This document shows positions 16,344 through 25,087 of a stretch of DNA of 64,000 nt, piece by piece. The translations under genes were made by a program, and so were the position numbers. Every line of letters starts with the position of its first letter. The stretch's first letter is position 1. The notes under the pieces are model-generated. The model was not told the DNA's origin and searched no databases. It saw nothing but the letters and a program-made list of their open reading frames with translations. This stretch comes from Caballeronia sp. INDeC2 (GTDB lineage Bacteria; Pseudomonadota; Gammaproteobacteria; Burkholderiales; Burkholderiaceae), in the NCBI RefSeq assembly GCF_023631325.1, contig NZ_JALQDG010000032.1, positions 1 to 64,000 on the forward strand. Reading direction: 5' to 3'.

Positions 16344-19300
16344 TTTTCCATGTCTTACCTGTTAATATGGAGAAGTGTTTTCGTACACACTCTAAATAAT
16401 TTGGCCCCACGACGGCGTTTTCCTTCCAGCAACCGCCGCCCATCAGATTGTCGCTTGAGTCAAGTTGCCATTTTTTCTTGCTTCTATTCTCAGTTCCAAG
16501 CTCGAAATTCAATTCTTGATTTTCATCGATATACATCTTGTGTGGCCATCCATTACGCCTCCAGTATTCGTCGGGGAAATTGAATAAATGCCCGCATTCG
16601 TGAGCGATTGCATTTGCAGTTGGCATTGGAGTGAAGACGTTTTTGCCGTCAATCGTTTGCACCGGCCCATTTTTTTCACCCCAAGCGCCCGAATCTGCAC
16701 GTTCGGCTTGACTGAATAAGTAAACATCCCTCTCATGCTCACCGACTTGAGCACCTTTTATGCCTAGCAAGAAATCAACTTTGAATTGAACGCTAACTCG
16801 GCATCCGCAGGATTCTCTTTTAGAGCATCCATCAAGAATGAGCAGGCTTCGATGAGAACTCAGGATTTTTTCCGCGCGTTGCTTTGTCGCGTTTAAGTCA
16901 AAATCTTTGCCTACGCCATCGCGATACACCATCAAAATATCCTCTCCAACACGCTTGCGTCCGTCAAACGCCCCAGTAATCGCTTGCGAGTGTTTAGAAC
17001 TCTGATAAGGAACCGATTGCATCTTCCCATCCGAGGTAAGGATGGGATTGCCAGATGCGTCTACCGTAACGAGATCGACCGGTATAATGTTTATGCGAAC
17101 GGTGGCGATTGCGCGCTTTTGCTCAGCGTCGTAAGTTAATTTAAAGATCGTCTGATTAATGGAGCCCCAAAAACCTTTCGGACTCCCATTACGATTTTTC
17201 AGGATATTTCCGTCATCATCGACGGCCTTATATAAGCCTGTAGGGAAGGCGTCCAAACAATCCTTTTCTTGTGACTTCAACTTCCAGTCACACCAAACCG
17301 GCGTGCCGAGCTTGATCGGGTCCGGTTCCGGGTCCGTCTCTTTTGGTTTGGGAGATTTTTTCATCTCACCCTTTGAATCATGATCTGCCTCCGGCGCATC
17401 CGATGATGGTTGTTCCGTCGCAGCGGCATCGGACGCCGGCGCACTCGACGCGCTCGCGTCGGGCGTTGACGGCGGAGGGGGCGCAGAAGGCACCGCGCCT
17501 GTGTTCTGAGGCTGCTCCCAGTTCACCTGCTTCGATCCTGGCGGTGACGTTTTTTCCGCGAGGCTGTCGGAGTACAGCCACGCGTCGCAGCCCGTTTTGA
17601 ACGGCACTACGACAGGTGCGAATGAGGGACCGGCCAGATGCATGATTTCCGGTGCGGACTTCTTCATGCCCGGAAGCTTGAGACGCAGTGGCTTGGCGCT
17701 GCCGAGCGTGATCGTGCCGTCCTTCAGTTCGACATACGCGCCGCCGCATTCGAGCACAAGCTCCTTGTCAGCCCGTACGTGTACTGCGCCGTTGGCGCTT
17801 GTCACAATCACGTCTTTCTGCGCTGCCAGCGCGAGCACATCGGATTGCGCTTGAATCTCAACCGGCCCCTTGGCGGCCAGCATGCGAATGCCCATCGTAT
17901 TCGCGAACAACGACAGCACCTCACGCGCGGCGATGGCCACGTTCTTGAACGCGCTAACATTGAACCCGCGAGAGGTCGCGACGCTCACGTCCTTGCCCGC
18001 GCCGATCATCACGCGATCCGGCGTCGCAAGGCCGATGCCGTGCGGCGCTGATAGCGCAATAACCTGCTTTTTGATGTCGGCGAGTTCGTCCTTAAGCCAT
18101 TGATTCTCGGCCTTCAAATCCGCGACTTCTGCCTTGGATGCAACCGCACCTTGCGCCAATGCATCGGCTTGCGCTTGCGTGCGCTCGAATAGAGCCGTCG
18201 CGCCGCTCGTGTCCGTGATCTGTCCTTGCGCCTTGCTCTGCGGTTCGGTCGAGATCAACAGACCCTGACCGGCTCTGAGTGCCCCTTTTTCATCGCTGCG
18301 CAGCTCAAAACCGAAACCTCTGGGTTGGTCTCCACTGCTGACCGCATGACCGAGATTCAGTTGCGACTTACCCGGCTCAGTCGCGATCTTTATATGCTCC
18401 TGGTTCTCGCGGTCCTCGACCTGAATGGTGTTGTTGCGGATCGTATGGATGACGACGTTGCGCGTGCGCCACTTGTGTTCCTGATGAACCGGGTCGGTAT
18501 CCTGCGAGTTATTCAGCGCATGGAGTATGTAAGGGAGGTCCGGATTACCCGCAAAGAATGCGACGGCAACCTCCGAACCCGGTATATAGGGCATGTGAAA
18601 ACCGGTCTGCCACTTGCCCGCAAAGGGCTTCGCAAGCCGCAGCAAGCAGCTATTCAGACCCGCTACACGCTGCTCCCGGTCATCGTGAAACTGGACGATG
18701 TACTCGCCATGTCCATCGATATATGGACCGCTGAATCCCGGCGTCGAAGCGATCGTTCCGGTAATCGTGCCCTCGATGCGCGGCCATTCCGACTCGTGTA
18801 GAGGCATCCGATACAGCCGGTCGGACGGAATCGCGGTGAACTCGACCTTGTATCCTTGTTTGCGTGAAGCGCTGCATTTCATGCCCACGATCAACAACCC
18901 GTACTTCGCATCCGCGAGCGTGTGATTGGTGAACGCGATGACGGTGCCGGGCGTCACATCCAACGCATCGCTAGTGCCCCGGTATTCGATTTGCGCGGCC
19001 TCTGCCGCCTCACGGCGCAACAGTGCTTCGCGCTGCGCGTCCTCCTTGGTTTCGATCGCTAGACTGGCCTTCGACGCTTCGCCGTAGGTGCTGGTGTCGC
19101 CATCCTTGGCCAAAATCTGTTCGGTCGCCTCGATCGGATACGGCGCCTGTCGGTAGTTGTAGCTGCGCACGTGGTAGGACGTCGGAATGCTTACCGCATG
19201 CATTTCCAGCGACTTGACCGACTCCGAACCTTGCGTGTCCATCCCGGCTTCGGGTCGGAACGGCAGCTCGAACGGACGATTCTCATGTGCTGCGTCTCGC

Positions 19301-19947
19301 CGGTAATGCGTAAAGTCATCGCCAAAGCGAACGACTTCGCAATCTTCGCCTTCTTCGCAGACGAACCAGATGCCAGTGCGTTCGCAAAGCCGCCTGACGA
19401 ATTCGAGGTCGGATTCGTGCCATTGCGTGATGATGCGACGCTTGCGATACGTCCGGTACAGCTTGATCTCCACGCGGGCCCAAATCTTGTTGAAGCCATG
19501 CTCCTGCAAGAGTTGCTTTATGACCTCCGGCTCGCTCTTGTCGAAGAAAAAGCGCACTTTCGGCGTGTTGCGAAGCAGCGCGAGGCGCGATTCCAACACA
19601 ACTTCGTAGATGCTTTGGTTCTTTGCGGTGGAGAGTTTGGCGAAGCCTGTCACGACGCCATATTTGTGACGCGCCGGATCGGGCTTGAGTTGCCGTATCG
19701 CATCGTGCGGCGGCTGCACGAGAAGGGAGCCGCGCTTGCCCAGATATTCGCGCTGGGATAGATCGTGCGACGTATGCGTGAACTGAATCTTGAAGCGGCT
19801 CTCCTGCCCGATGGCTTCCTCGCCCTCAATGCTGAAGACATCGGCTGTGGCCGAACTCGGGACGCTCCGTAGTTCCAGAAAATACAGCTGATGCTGTCCT
19901 TGGAAAGCCCGTTCACGTCTTTCAAAGTAATCGTCTCTGCGATTCAA
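16324..19947 (-). CDS. vgrG: Evolved VgrG with C-terminal HExxH metalloprotease domain
   Basis: A 1207-residue type VI spike protein. The gp27/gp5-like VgrG core occupies about residues 1-490 (ends ITGTIASTPGFSGPYIDGHG and on), followed by a coiled-coil-like stretch near 600-640 (VADLKAENQWLKDELADIKK), a DUF2345-type beta region to about 760, and a Pro/Ser/Ala-rich linker near 815-860. The remaining ~340 residues form a separate domain with zinc-protease motif HECGHLFNFPDEY: His1116, Glu1117, His1120, and Asp1126/Glu1127 as possible third ligand. This layout recalls P. aeruginosa VgrG2b. The C-terminal part has lower GC than the VgrG core, a sign of modular acquisition. Confidence 0.88.
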   Translation of the reverse strand: MNRRDDYFERRERAFQGQHQLYFLELRSVPSSATADVFSIEGEEAIGQESRFKIQFTHTSHDLSQREYLGKRGSLLVQPPHDAIRQLKPDPARHKYGVVTGFAKLSTAKNQSIYEVVLESRLALLRNTPKVRFFFDKSEPEVIKQLLQEHGFNKIWARVEIKLYRTYRKRRIITQWHESDLEFVRRLCERTGIWFVCEEGEDCEVVRFGDDFTHYRRDAAHENRPFELPFRPEAGMDTQGSESVKSLEMHAVSIPTSYHVRSYNYRQAPYPIEATEQILAKDGDTSTYGEASKASLAIETKEDAQREALLRREAAEAAQIEYRGTSDALDVTPGTVIAFTNHTLADAKYGLLIVGMKCSASRKQGYKVEFTAIPSDRLYRMPLHESEWPRIEGTITGTIASTPGFSGPYIDGHGEYIVQFHDDREQRVAGLNSCLLRLAKPFAGKWQTGFHMPYIPGSEVAVAFFAGNPDLPYILHALNNSQDTDPVHQEHKWRTRNVVIHTIRNNTIQVEDRENQEHIKIATEPGKSQLNLGHAVSSGDQPRGFGFELRSDEKGALRAGQGLLISTEPQSKAQGQITDTSGATALFERTQAQADALAQGAVASKAEVADLKAENQWLKDELADIKKQVIALSAPHGIGLATPDRVMIGAGKDVSVATSRGFNVSAFKNVAIAAREVLSLFANTMGIRMLAAKGPVEIQAQSDVLALAAQKDVIVTSANGAVHVRADKELVLECGGAYVELKDGTITLGSAKPLRLKLPGMKKSAPEIMHLAGPSFAPVVVPFKTGCDAWLYSDSLAEKTSPPGSKQVNWEQPQNTGAVPSAPPPPSTPDASASSAPASDAAATEQPSSDAPEADHDSKGEMKKSPKPKETDPEPDPIKLGTPVWCDWKLKSQEKDCLDAFPTGLYKAVDDDGNILKNRNGSPKGFWGSINQTIFKLTYDAEQKRAIATVRINIIPVDLVTVDASGNPILTSDGKMQSVPYQSSKHSQAITGAFDGRKRVGEDILMVYRDGVGKDFDLNATKQRAEKILSSHRSLLILDGCSKRESCGCRVSVQFKVDFLLGIKGAQVGEHERDVYLFSQAERADSGAWGEKNGPVQTIDGKNVFTPMPTANAIAHECGHLFNFPDEYWRRNGWPHKMYIDENQELNFELGTENRSKKKWQLDSSDNLMGGGCWKENAVVGPNYLECVRKHFSILTGKTWKIGYEPR

Positions 19948-19985
19948 CTATTCCTCCTTCGTGGCTAAAAGCACGTAGCCAGCAT

Positions 19986-20010
19986 AAAAAAAGACCCGCC
20001 GTAGCGGGTC
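19986..20010 (-). terminator. Intrinsic terminator, minus strand
   Basis: A 7-bp perfect stem (GACCCGC/GCGGGTC) with a 4-base loop, followed on the minus strand by seven T (A-run at 19986-19992). It lies 39 bases upstream of vgrG, so it would stop left-going transcripts arriving from the aryl-polyene arm before they enter vgrG. Confidence 0.75.
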
Positions 20011-20279
20011 GAAAGCAGTGCTCAGCTTCAGGAAGAACGCTGATCCGTGCGAATGGGATTGCGCACGGACTCAGGATTACTGGCTCCGAAGCTGGCCGAC
20101 GACTCGGAGCGCGAGCCTTCAGCGATACGAAGGCTAACGCGCAGCCGACCGAATTTGTGTGTCAATTCGTGGCGATCAAAGCCATGAAAATGTAGCTGCC
20201 AATAGACAGCATAAAATAGGAAAAGGCCTAAAATGATTTGGCGGGGTGGTGACGTATTCCTACGACTCCGGCGTGTGGT

Positions 20280-20530
20280 TGCGCCGGGGACAAGCTTGCG
20301 GCTTGTGTGCCTTATTCACCCGCGAAGCTCGCGCAATGCGGATTGAGCGTTAAAACCCCCGCGTGCCGTGTTTGACTATCGGTACGTGGTGTCGTTGCTC
20401 GTCTATGGGCGGGATGTGGCGGGCAACCCGCGAGGGTTGCCGGTTATGGTGTAAGGCCCGGTCCGCCAGCCTTGTCACTGTTCCCGCCCGCCCCCTTACC
20501 GAGAGACAAGAGGGGCAGTCCGGGCCTTCA
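20280..20530. other. Hairpin-dense segment, possible structured RNA or phage control region
   Basis: Several perfect inverted repeats lie within 250 bases: ACAAGC/GCTTGT near 20290-20306; GGCAACCC/GGGTTGCC with loop GCGA at 20422-20441; and AAGGCCCGG (20453-20461) paired with CCGGGCCTT (20520-20528), enclosing 58 bases. Such nesting is unusual for coding DNA. It could be a structured RNA, or an inherited phage regulatory region. Strand is undetermined. Confidence 0.35.
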
Positions 20531-20671
20531 TTCAGGAGCGGGTATATATGGGTAACCGAAGTATTCTCACTGCAACGGGCGCGAATCGACCATCGGCTGA
20601 GTCAAACAGCGGTGACCATTAAAAGAGCGCAAGAGACAATCGCCAAGTACAAGCGAACATTGTCGGACTGA
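20363..20671 (+). CDS. Doubtful small ORF with same-frame continuation
   Basis: A GTG-started reading of 102 codons ending RAQETIAKYKRTLSD, then TGA at 20669. The same frame stays open for a further 64 codons (QAARLDFIELSLSAAL to GVTPEIEGCAHTSQ) until TAA at 20864. Both parts have plausible helical composition, so this may be an old phage-type gene broken by a stop codon. It overlaps the hairpin-dense segment, and no ribosome binding site is evident. Not recognised. Confidence 0.25.
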   Translation: MPCLTIGTWCRCSSMGGMWRATREGCRLWCKARSASLVTVPARPLTERQEGQSGPSFRSGYIWVTEVFSLQRARIDHRLSQTAVTIKRAQETIAKYKRTLSD

Positions 20672-21020
20672 CAAGCGGCGCGGCTCGATTTCATCGAACT
20701 GAGTTTGTCGGCGGCATTGGTAAGCGCCAACCAATCCGTGCAGTCTTTCCGTCCAGCTCGCGTTTCGTTGCGTCCGATGGATTTCGCTGAAGAACGCCTA
20801 ATCGAAGCACTCCTTGATCGTGGCGTCACGCCGGAGATTGAAGGGTGCGCGCACACAAGTCAGTAATAACACCCCTCTCGATGCGCATTCGCCGCGCCTC
20901 AGTTCGACACTGCATGATACAGGGCCATATTCGACGTTACGTGTTTCCTCATTAGCTGCGCTCGCTTATCCTTTCGACGCATCCTGCAGGGTAATCTGTA
21001 TCGATGCATTATGATGCTTT

Positions 21021-21044
21021 GCCCCGCCTCGCGCGGGGCTTTTT
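21021..21044 (+). terminator. Intrinsic terminator, plus strand
   Basis: Stem GCCCCGC (21021-21027) pairs with GCGGGGC (21033-21039) around a 5-base loop and is followed by TTTTT at 21040-21044. It would end right-going transcription coming from the 20.3-20.9 kb region. Confidence 0.75.
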
Positions 21045-21110
21045 GGTTGTTCTCGGTCCGCCCCCGCTCGTCTTTGAACCAGGAATAGATCAAGGGTTTG
21101 CGCCCGGTAA

Positions 21111-21165
21111 ATTACTTTCTTTGCAGCAGCAAAGAAAGTGACTGCCGCCCCGCACAGGGGCAGTG
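21111..21165. repeat. Intergenic double-hairpin element
   Basis: A perfect 11-bp inverted repeat, ACTTTCTTTGC and GCAAAGAAAGT, around the loop AGCA (21114-21139), followed by a second hairpin, ACTGCC to GGCAGT, enclosing CCCC/GGGG. This form resembles short dispersed intergenic repeats often seen in Burkholderia-group genomes. Only one copy is visible in the window, so repeat status is from general knowledge. It sits at the border between the type VI island and the aryl-polyene arm. Confidence 0.5.
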
Positions 21166-21206
21166 CTAATAGACCGAAACGAATACGGGAGCCACTGAAA
21201 GCCTAC

Positions 21207-22016
21207 TCAATCCCGCGCCCGAAGCGTATCGAGTTCACCCGCATAAAAACGCTGCAATTCACCGACAAACGCCTGCAACGCAGCATGATCGCGCCCCGGT
21301 GGTGCAAACCGACGCCCGAGCGTCACGCGGTACGTAATCGGCAACGCGGGCTTCCTGAAAATTCGCCAGCCCTTGCCGAGAAAGCCCGAATCCGTCTCGA
21401 TGATGAGCGTCTGCACCGGCACCTGCGCGCGCCCCGCGATCAGCGCGATGCCGCCCTTCAGCGGATTCACCGACGCATATTCCGTCCGCGTGCCTTCGGG
21501 AAACAGCAGCAGCGGCGAGCCACGCCGCAGTTCGGCGACAGCGGCGCGAATCAGTCCGACCGGCGTGTCGTTGACGATATAGCCCGCGAGCAGCGCGCCC
21601 GGACCGAGAAACACGTTGCCGGCGACATCGCCCTTCATGACGCAACACGTATCGGGCACGCGGGACGCGATCAGGAGCGCATCGAGCAGGCAGGGATGAT
21701 TCGGCGCGAGGATCATCGCGGACTGATCGGCGAGCGAGTCGAGTTCGGAGAGATCGAAGCGGCACGCGCCGAGCGTGCGCAGGAGCACGAAGTACCCATG
21801 CCACACGCGCCGCACGACGGTGCGCCCGACGCGCCGCCCCGCATCGGCCGAAAGCACGCGCCGCAGGATCCACGCGAACGGAAACCACACGAGGCACACA
21901 AGCGCGAGCACGACGAGCGCGAAATAGAACGCCACGCATTGCCACGCGGATTCGAGTGCGCGGCGCAGCGAAATCTTCTCGCCCGCGCCGCCGATTTTCC
22001 GCTGGGCGTCACTCAT
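21207..22016 (-). CDS. PlsC-type 1-acyl-glycerol-phosphate acyltransferase, aryl-polyene cluster
   Basis: A 269-residue inner-membrane acyltransferase. An N-terminal hydrophobic segment (AFYFALVVLALVCLVWFPF) anchors it. The catalytic HX4D motif is NHPCLLDAL and the second PlsC motif is FPEGTRTE. In aryl-polyene pathways such enzymes are thought to transfer the polyene acyl group to a lipid acceptor (ApeD-like role, inferred). The ATG at 22016 overlaps the MipA/OmpV stop by 8 bases, so the genes are coupled. It is the last gene of the left-going arm before the type VI island. Confidence 0.85.
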   Translation of the reverse strand: MSDAQRKIGGAGEKISLRRALESAWQCVAFYFALVVLALVCLVWFPFAWILRRVLSADAGRRVGRTVVRRVWHGYFVLLRTLGACRFDLSELDSLADQSAMILAPNHPCLLDALLIASRVPDTCCVMKGDVAGNVFLGPGALLAGYIVNDTPVGLIRAAVAELRRGSPLLLFPEGTRTEYASVNPLKGGIALIAGRAQVPVQTLIIETDSGFLGKGWRIFRKPALPITYRVTLGRRFAPPGRDHAALQAFVGELQRFYAGELDTLRARD

Positions 22017-22860
22017 CGCTCGCCACCATTTTCGACGACTGCCCGAACACCCACGCCAGCGCCACGCCGCCTGACAGCACGCTCTTTTGCCGCACGAGCG
22101 GGCTGTCGGCGAAGCTCGCGCCGGCGAGATTCGCATAGCGCACGAACGCGCCGACCCAGTAACGGCTGAAGCGCCGCGACATCGACACGAGCGCCTGCGT
22201 GCCCGCGTAGCCGCCGTTCGCCTGGAGCTCGGGGCGGCCGGGCGTCGCGTATTGCGGGGCGACCGTGTAGTAGTGGTCGCTGTATTTGCCGTCGGCGAAC
22301 ATCGGACCGGCGAACATGCCGACGCGCAGCCCCGACACGCCCGCGACATCGGTGAGATCGAGATTCAGGTTCGGCTCGAACTGCCAGCCGACCGTCTTCG
22401 GCGACGACTCCAGCGTGATGCCCATACGCACCGGCAAGCGCAAATCCAGCAGCATGTCGCGCGATGGCGAGCGCCACAGATGCACTTCCATCGACGGGCC
22501 GATTTCGATCGTCGGCTTGAGATCGGGCATGCCGGCGCGCGCGTTGTCGTCGCGGCTGGAAACAGGCAGCGAACCGAGCAGGCTGATATTGAAGTTGATG
22601 CGGTCGGTATCGAGCAACTGGCCGCGCACGCCGTCGCGATCGGCGCGGAAGAACTTGCCGCGATAGATCACGTAGGGAAACGGAAAGACCCACGCGCGCG
22701 TCTGGTTGGAGCCCGGATAGTGCGGAAACGCCGCGACACCCATGCCGACGCCGAGTTCCCACAACGGCTTGGCTGGTGGCGGCGCTTCCTCGGCGCGTGC
22801 TGTCGTGCTCGCGACGAGCAACATCAGTGGCGCAAGAAGCGCCGAGCGAAATCCCGGCAT
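22009..22860 (-). CDS. MipA/OmpV-family outer membrane protein
   Basis: A 283-residue beta-barrel protein. The signal peptide is MPGFRSALLAPLMLLVASTTA with cleavage near ARA-E. The mature part opens WELGVGMGVAAFPHYPGSNQ, the characteristic MipA/OmpV start, and ends with an alternating strand pattern before the C-terminus. The ATG at 22860 lies 5 bases after the stop of the FAD oxidoreductase gene. Placement inside the aryl-polyene arm suggests a role in outer-membrane insertion or anchoring of the pigment, or in peptidoglycan contact as in MipA; both are inference. Confidence 0.82.
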   Translation of the reverse strand: MPGFRSALLAPLMLLVASTTARAEEAPPPAKPLWELGVGMGVAAFPHYPGSNQTRAWVFPFPYVIYRGKFFRADRDGVRGQLLDTDRINFNISLLGSLPVSSRDDNARAGMPDLKPTIEIGPSMEVHLWRSPSRDMLLDLRLPVRMGITLESSPKTVGWQFEPNLNLDLTDVAGVSGLRVGMFAGPMFADGKYSDHYYTVAPQYATPGRPELQANGGYAGTQALVSMSRRFSRYWVGAFVRYANLAGASFADSPLVRQKSVLSGGVALAWVFGQSSKMVASDE

Positions 22861-22865
22861 CGTGA

Positions 22866-24194
22866 TCAATTGGCCGATAGCTCCGCGCGTTTCGCGTCGC
22901 TCAGATTGCGGCGGCGCTGGCGATAAGCACGCAGCGAATTGCGCCAGTCGAGCGCGGCCGAGACGTAATAGATGCCCTTGAACGCGCGCAGCGAACGCCA
23001 GATCGGCGTCGTGCCGAAGATATCGCCCGCGAGCAGCGACAAGAGCGCTTCCTTCATGCGCAGCGGATTTCTCGGGCCCATGAAGAGATTGCGCATCGTC
23101 GGCGAGGTCATCCGGTAGATGAACCACGAAAACTCGCGCGGGCCGTGACGCACGTCGCGGTCGAACTTCGCGAGCGCAACTTGCGCGTTCGCCGGATTCG
23201 TCAGCGCCGCGTCGATCGCTTCCGCGCCCGCGAACGCGCTTTGCATCGCGAGCATCACGCCGGACGAAAACACCGGGTCGATGAACGCGAACGCATCGCC
23301 GAGCAGCAGAAAATTGCGCCCATGCGTCATGTCGCCGGTGTACGAGTAATTGCCCGTCGCGTGGACTTCGCTGATCAGCTCGGCATCCTTGAGCCGCTCG
23401 GCGAGCGGCGCACACAGCGCGATGGTGTCGCGGAAGAACGTTTCCACCGACGTGCCCTTCGGACGCCGCTTCAGATACGCGGGCCACACGACGGCGCCGA
23501 TGCTCGTCGCGCCGTCCGCGAGCGGGATGAACCAGAACCAGCCGTGCTCGAACCAGAACACGGTGATGTTGCCTTCGTTCTGGCCGTCGTTTCGGCGCGC
23601 ATTCCTGAAATGGCCGTACAGTGCCGACGAATTGTGGCGCTCGTTGCGCCGCTTGGTCTTGAAGTGATTCGCGAGCAGCGTATCGCGCCCGGATGCATCC
23701 ACGACGAAGCGCGCGCACACTTCCTCGATGCGGCCGTCGTCGTGCTCGGCGTCGATCGTCGCACTGGAGCCATCCGCCGCGAACACGACATCGCGCGCGC
23801 GGCAGCCTTCGCTCACATGCGCGCCGTGTTTCGCCGCGTTGCGCAGCAGAATTTCATCGAGCTCGGAGCGGCGCACCTGATACGCGCTCGGCATCGACTT
23901 GTCCCAGGCGTCGGCGAAGAGAAAGCGCTGCATGCGATTGTCGTGCTGCGGCGACACGAACTCGGCTGCGAGCTTGACCATGCCGATCGCGCGCACTTCA
24001 TCGGCGACGCCGAGCCGTTCGAAGAGCCGCAGATTGGCCGGCAGAAGCGATTCGCCGATATGAAAGCGCGGATGCCGCGCCTTCTCCAGCACCCGCACGC
24101 GATAGCCGCGGTCGGCAAGCAGCGTCGCCGCGGTCGATCCCGCGGGGCCGCCGCCGATCACCGCCACATCCCAGGTTTGCGTCGCTTCGCTCAT
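22866..24194 (-). CDS. FAD-dependent oxidoreductase, tryptophan-halogenase-like
   Basis: A 442-residue flavoprotein of the geranylgeranyl reductase/halogenase superfamily. The dinucleotide-binding motif is DVAVIGGGPAGSTAATLLAD at residues 9-28, and the second FAD motif is LLLGDAFAFIDPVFSSGV. The halogenase motif WxWxIP appears as GWFWFIPLADG, which also occurs in non-halogenating members. The ATG at 24194 has AAGGAG nearby. FAD enzymes of this group are regular members of aryl-polyene clusters; the reaction is not known and may concern head-group or chain tailoring. Confidence 0.82.
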   Translation of the reverse strand: MSEATQTWDVAVIGGGPAGSTAATLLADRGYRVRVLEKARHPRFHIGESLLPANLRLFERLGVADEVRAIGMVKLAAEFVSPQHDNRMQRFLFADAWDKSMPSAYQVRRSELDEILLRNAAKHGAHVSEGCRARDVVFAADGSSATIDAEHDDGRIEEVCARFVVDASGRDTLLANHFKTKRRNERHNSSALYGHFRNARRNDGQNEGNITVFWFEHGWFWFIPLADGATSIGAVVWPAYLKRRPKGTSVETFFRDTIALCAPLAERLKDAELISEVHATGNYSYTGDMTHGRNFLLLGDAFAFIDPVFSSGVMLAMQSAFAGAEAIDAALTNPANAQVALAKFDRDVRHGPREFSWFIYRMTSPTMRNLFMGPRNPLRMKEALLSLLAGDIFGTTPIWRSLRAFKGIYYVSAALDWRNSLRAYRQRRRNLSDAKRAELSAN

Positions 24195-24216
24195 TGCGCT
24201 CCTTCTTTGATCCGAT

Positions 24217-24933
24217 TCACGCGATTCCGCCGTTGATCGACAGCACCTGCCCGGTGACATAAGCCGCCGCGTCCGACACCAGATACGCGACCATGCCCGC
24301 GACTTCCTCCGCCGTGCCCGCGCGCTGCGCCGGCACCAGTTGTTTGATGCGCTCGGGCGGAAAAGCCTGGCCGAGCATCGGGGAATCGATGACGCCCGGC
24401 GCCACCGCGTTCACCGTGATGCCGCGCGAGGCCAGTTCTTGCGCGAGCGCACGCGTCGCGCCGATCAGCCCCGCCTTGGCGGCCGCGTAGTTCACCTGGC
24501 CGCGATTTCCCATCAGCCCCGACAGCGACGACATATTGACGATGCGTCCCCAGCGCGTGCGGATCATCGGCATCAGAAGCGGCTGCGTGACGTTGAAAAA
24601 ACCGTCGAGCGTGACGTCGAGCACGCGTTTCCATTGCTGGCGCGTCATGCCGGCCATCGGCGCGTCGTCGTGGATGCCCGCGTTGTTCACCAGAATCTGC
24701 ACGGGGCCGTCGGCCAATATGCGCGCGATGGCGGCATCGGTGGCGCCGGGATCGGTCACGTCGAAGGCGATGGCATGCGCCGTGCCGCCCGCCGCGCGAA
24801 TGGCTTGCGCGCAGCTTTCAGCGCGTTCGATGCCGCCGTTCGCGTGAATCCAGACATCGTGTCCGGCCGCGCCCAGCGAGCGGCCGACGGCCTGTCCGAT
24901 CGCGCCGCTGCCGCCTGTCACGAGCGCGCGCAT
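24217..24933 (-). CDS. 3-oxoacyl-ACP reductase (FabG-like), aryl-polyene cluster
   Basis: A 238-residue short-chain dehydrogenase that would reduce the beta-keto group on ACP-bound chains with NADPH (ApeQ-like role). Residues 7-13 form the cofactor motif GGSGAIG. NNAG is at 83-86 and the catalytic set is Ser136, Tyr149 and Lys153 (NYAAAK). The end VTGQVLSINGGIA is typical of FabG proteins. The ribosome binding site is weak. It lies 22 bases upstream of the FAD gene and 154 bases after the ACP gene, all left-going. Confidence 0.9.
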   Translation of the reverse strand: MRALVTGGSGAIGQAVGRSLGAAGHDVWIHANGGIERAESCAQAIRAAGGTAHAIAFDVTDPGATDAAIARILADGPVQILVNNAGIHDDAPMAGMTRQQWKRVLDVTLDGFFNVTQPLLMPMIRTRWGRIVNMSSLSGLMGNRGQVNYAAAKAGLIGATRALAQELASRGITVNAVAPGVIDSPMLGQAFPPERIKQLVPAQRAGTAEEVAGMVAYLVSDAAAYVTGQVLSINGGIA

Positions 24934-25087
24934 GGCCTGGCTTTTGTCATCGATTGCATTGCGCGTGTCCGTTTCCCGTGTTGCGCGGCTTCATCGGCGA
25001 GCGCGCGAGCATGCGCGTCGTTCAGTCTCGATGCGGCGAATATCACTTGCATGACCGCACAGGTAAGCGCGTGAAGCCCGCCCCGCT

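Larger units (their letters stand above)
19948..21206. other. 1.26-kb gap between vgrG and the aryl-polyene arm
   Basis: Apart from the minus-strand terminator next to vgrG, the hairpin-dense block, the doubtful ORF and its continuation, a plus-strand terminator and a hairpin repeat near 21.1 kb, no convincing gene is seen. No integrase, transposase or tRNA was found. The vgrG promoter should lie just upstream of 19947, but no clear -35/-10 pair stands out. Confidence 0.5.

Noticed and set aside
22866..24194. True tryptophan halogenase
   Set aside because: The WFWFIP motif resembles the halogenase WxWxIP, but this also occurs in non-halogenating flavoproteins of aryl-polyene clusters, and no halogenated product context is present.
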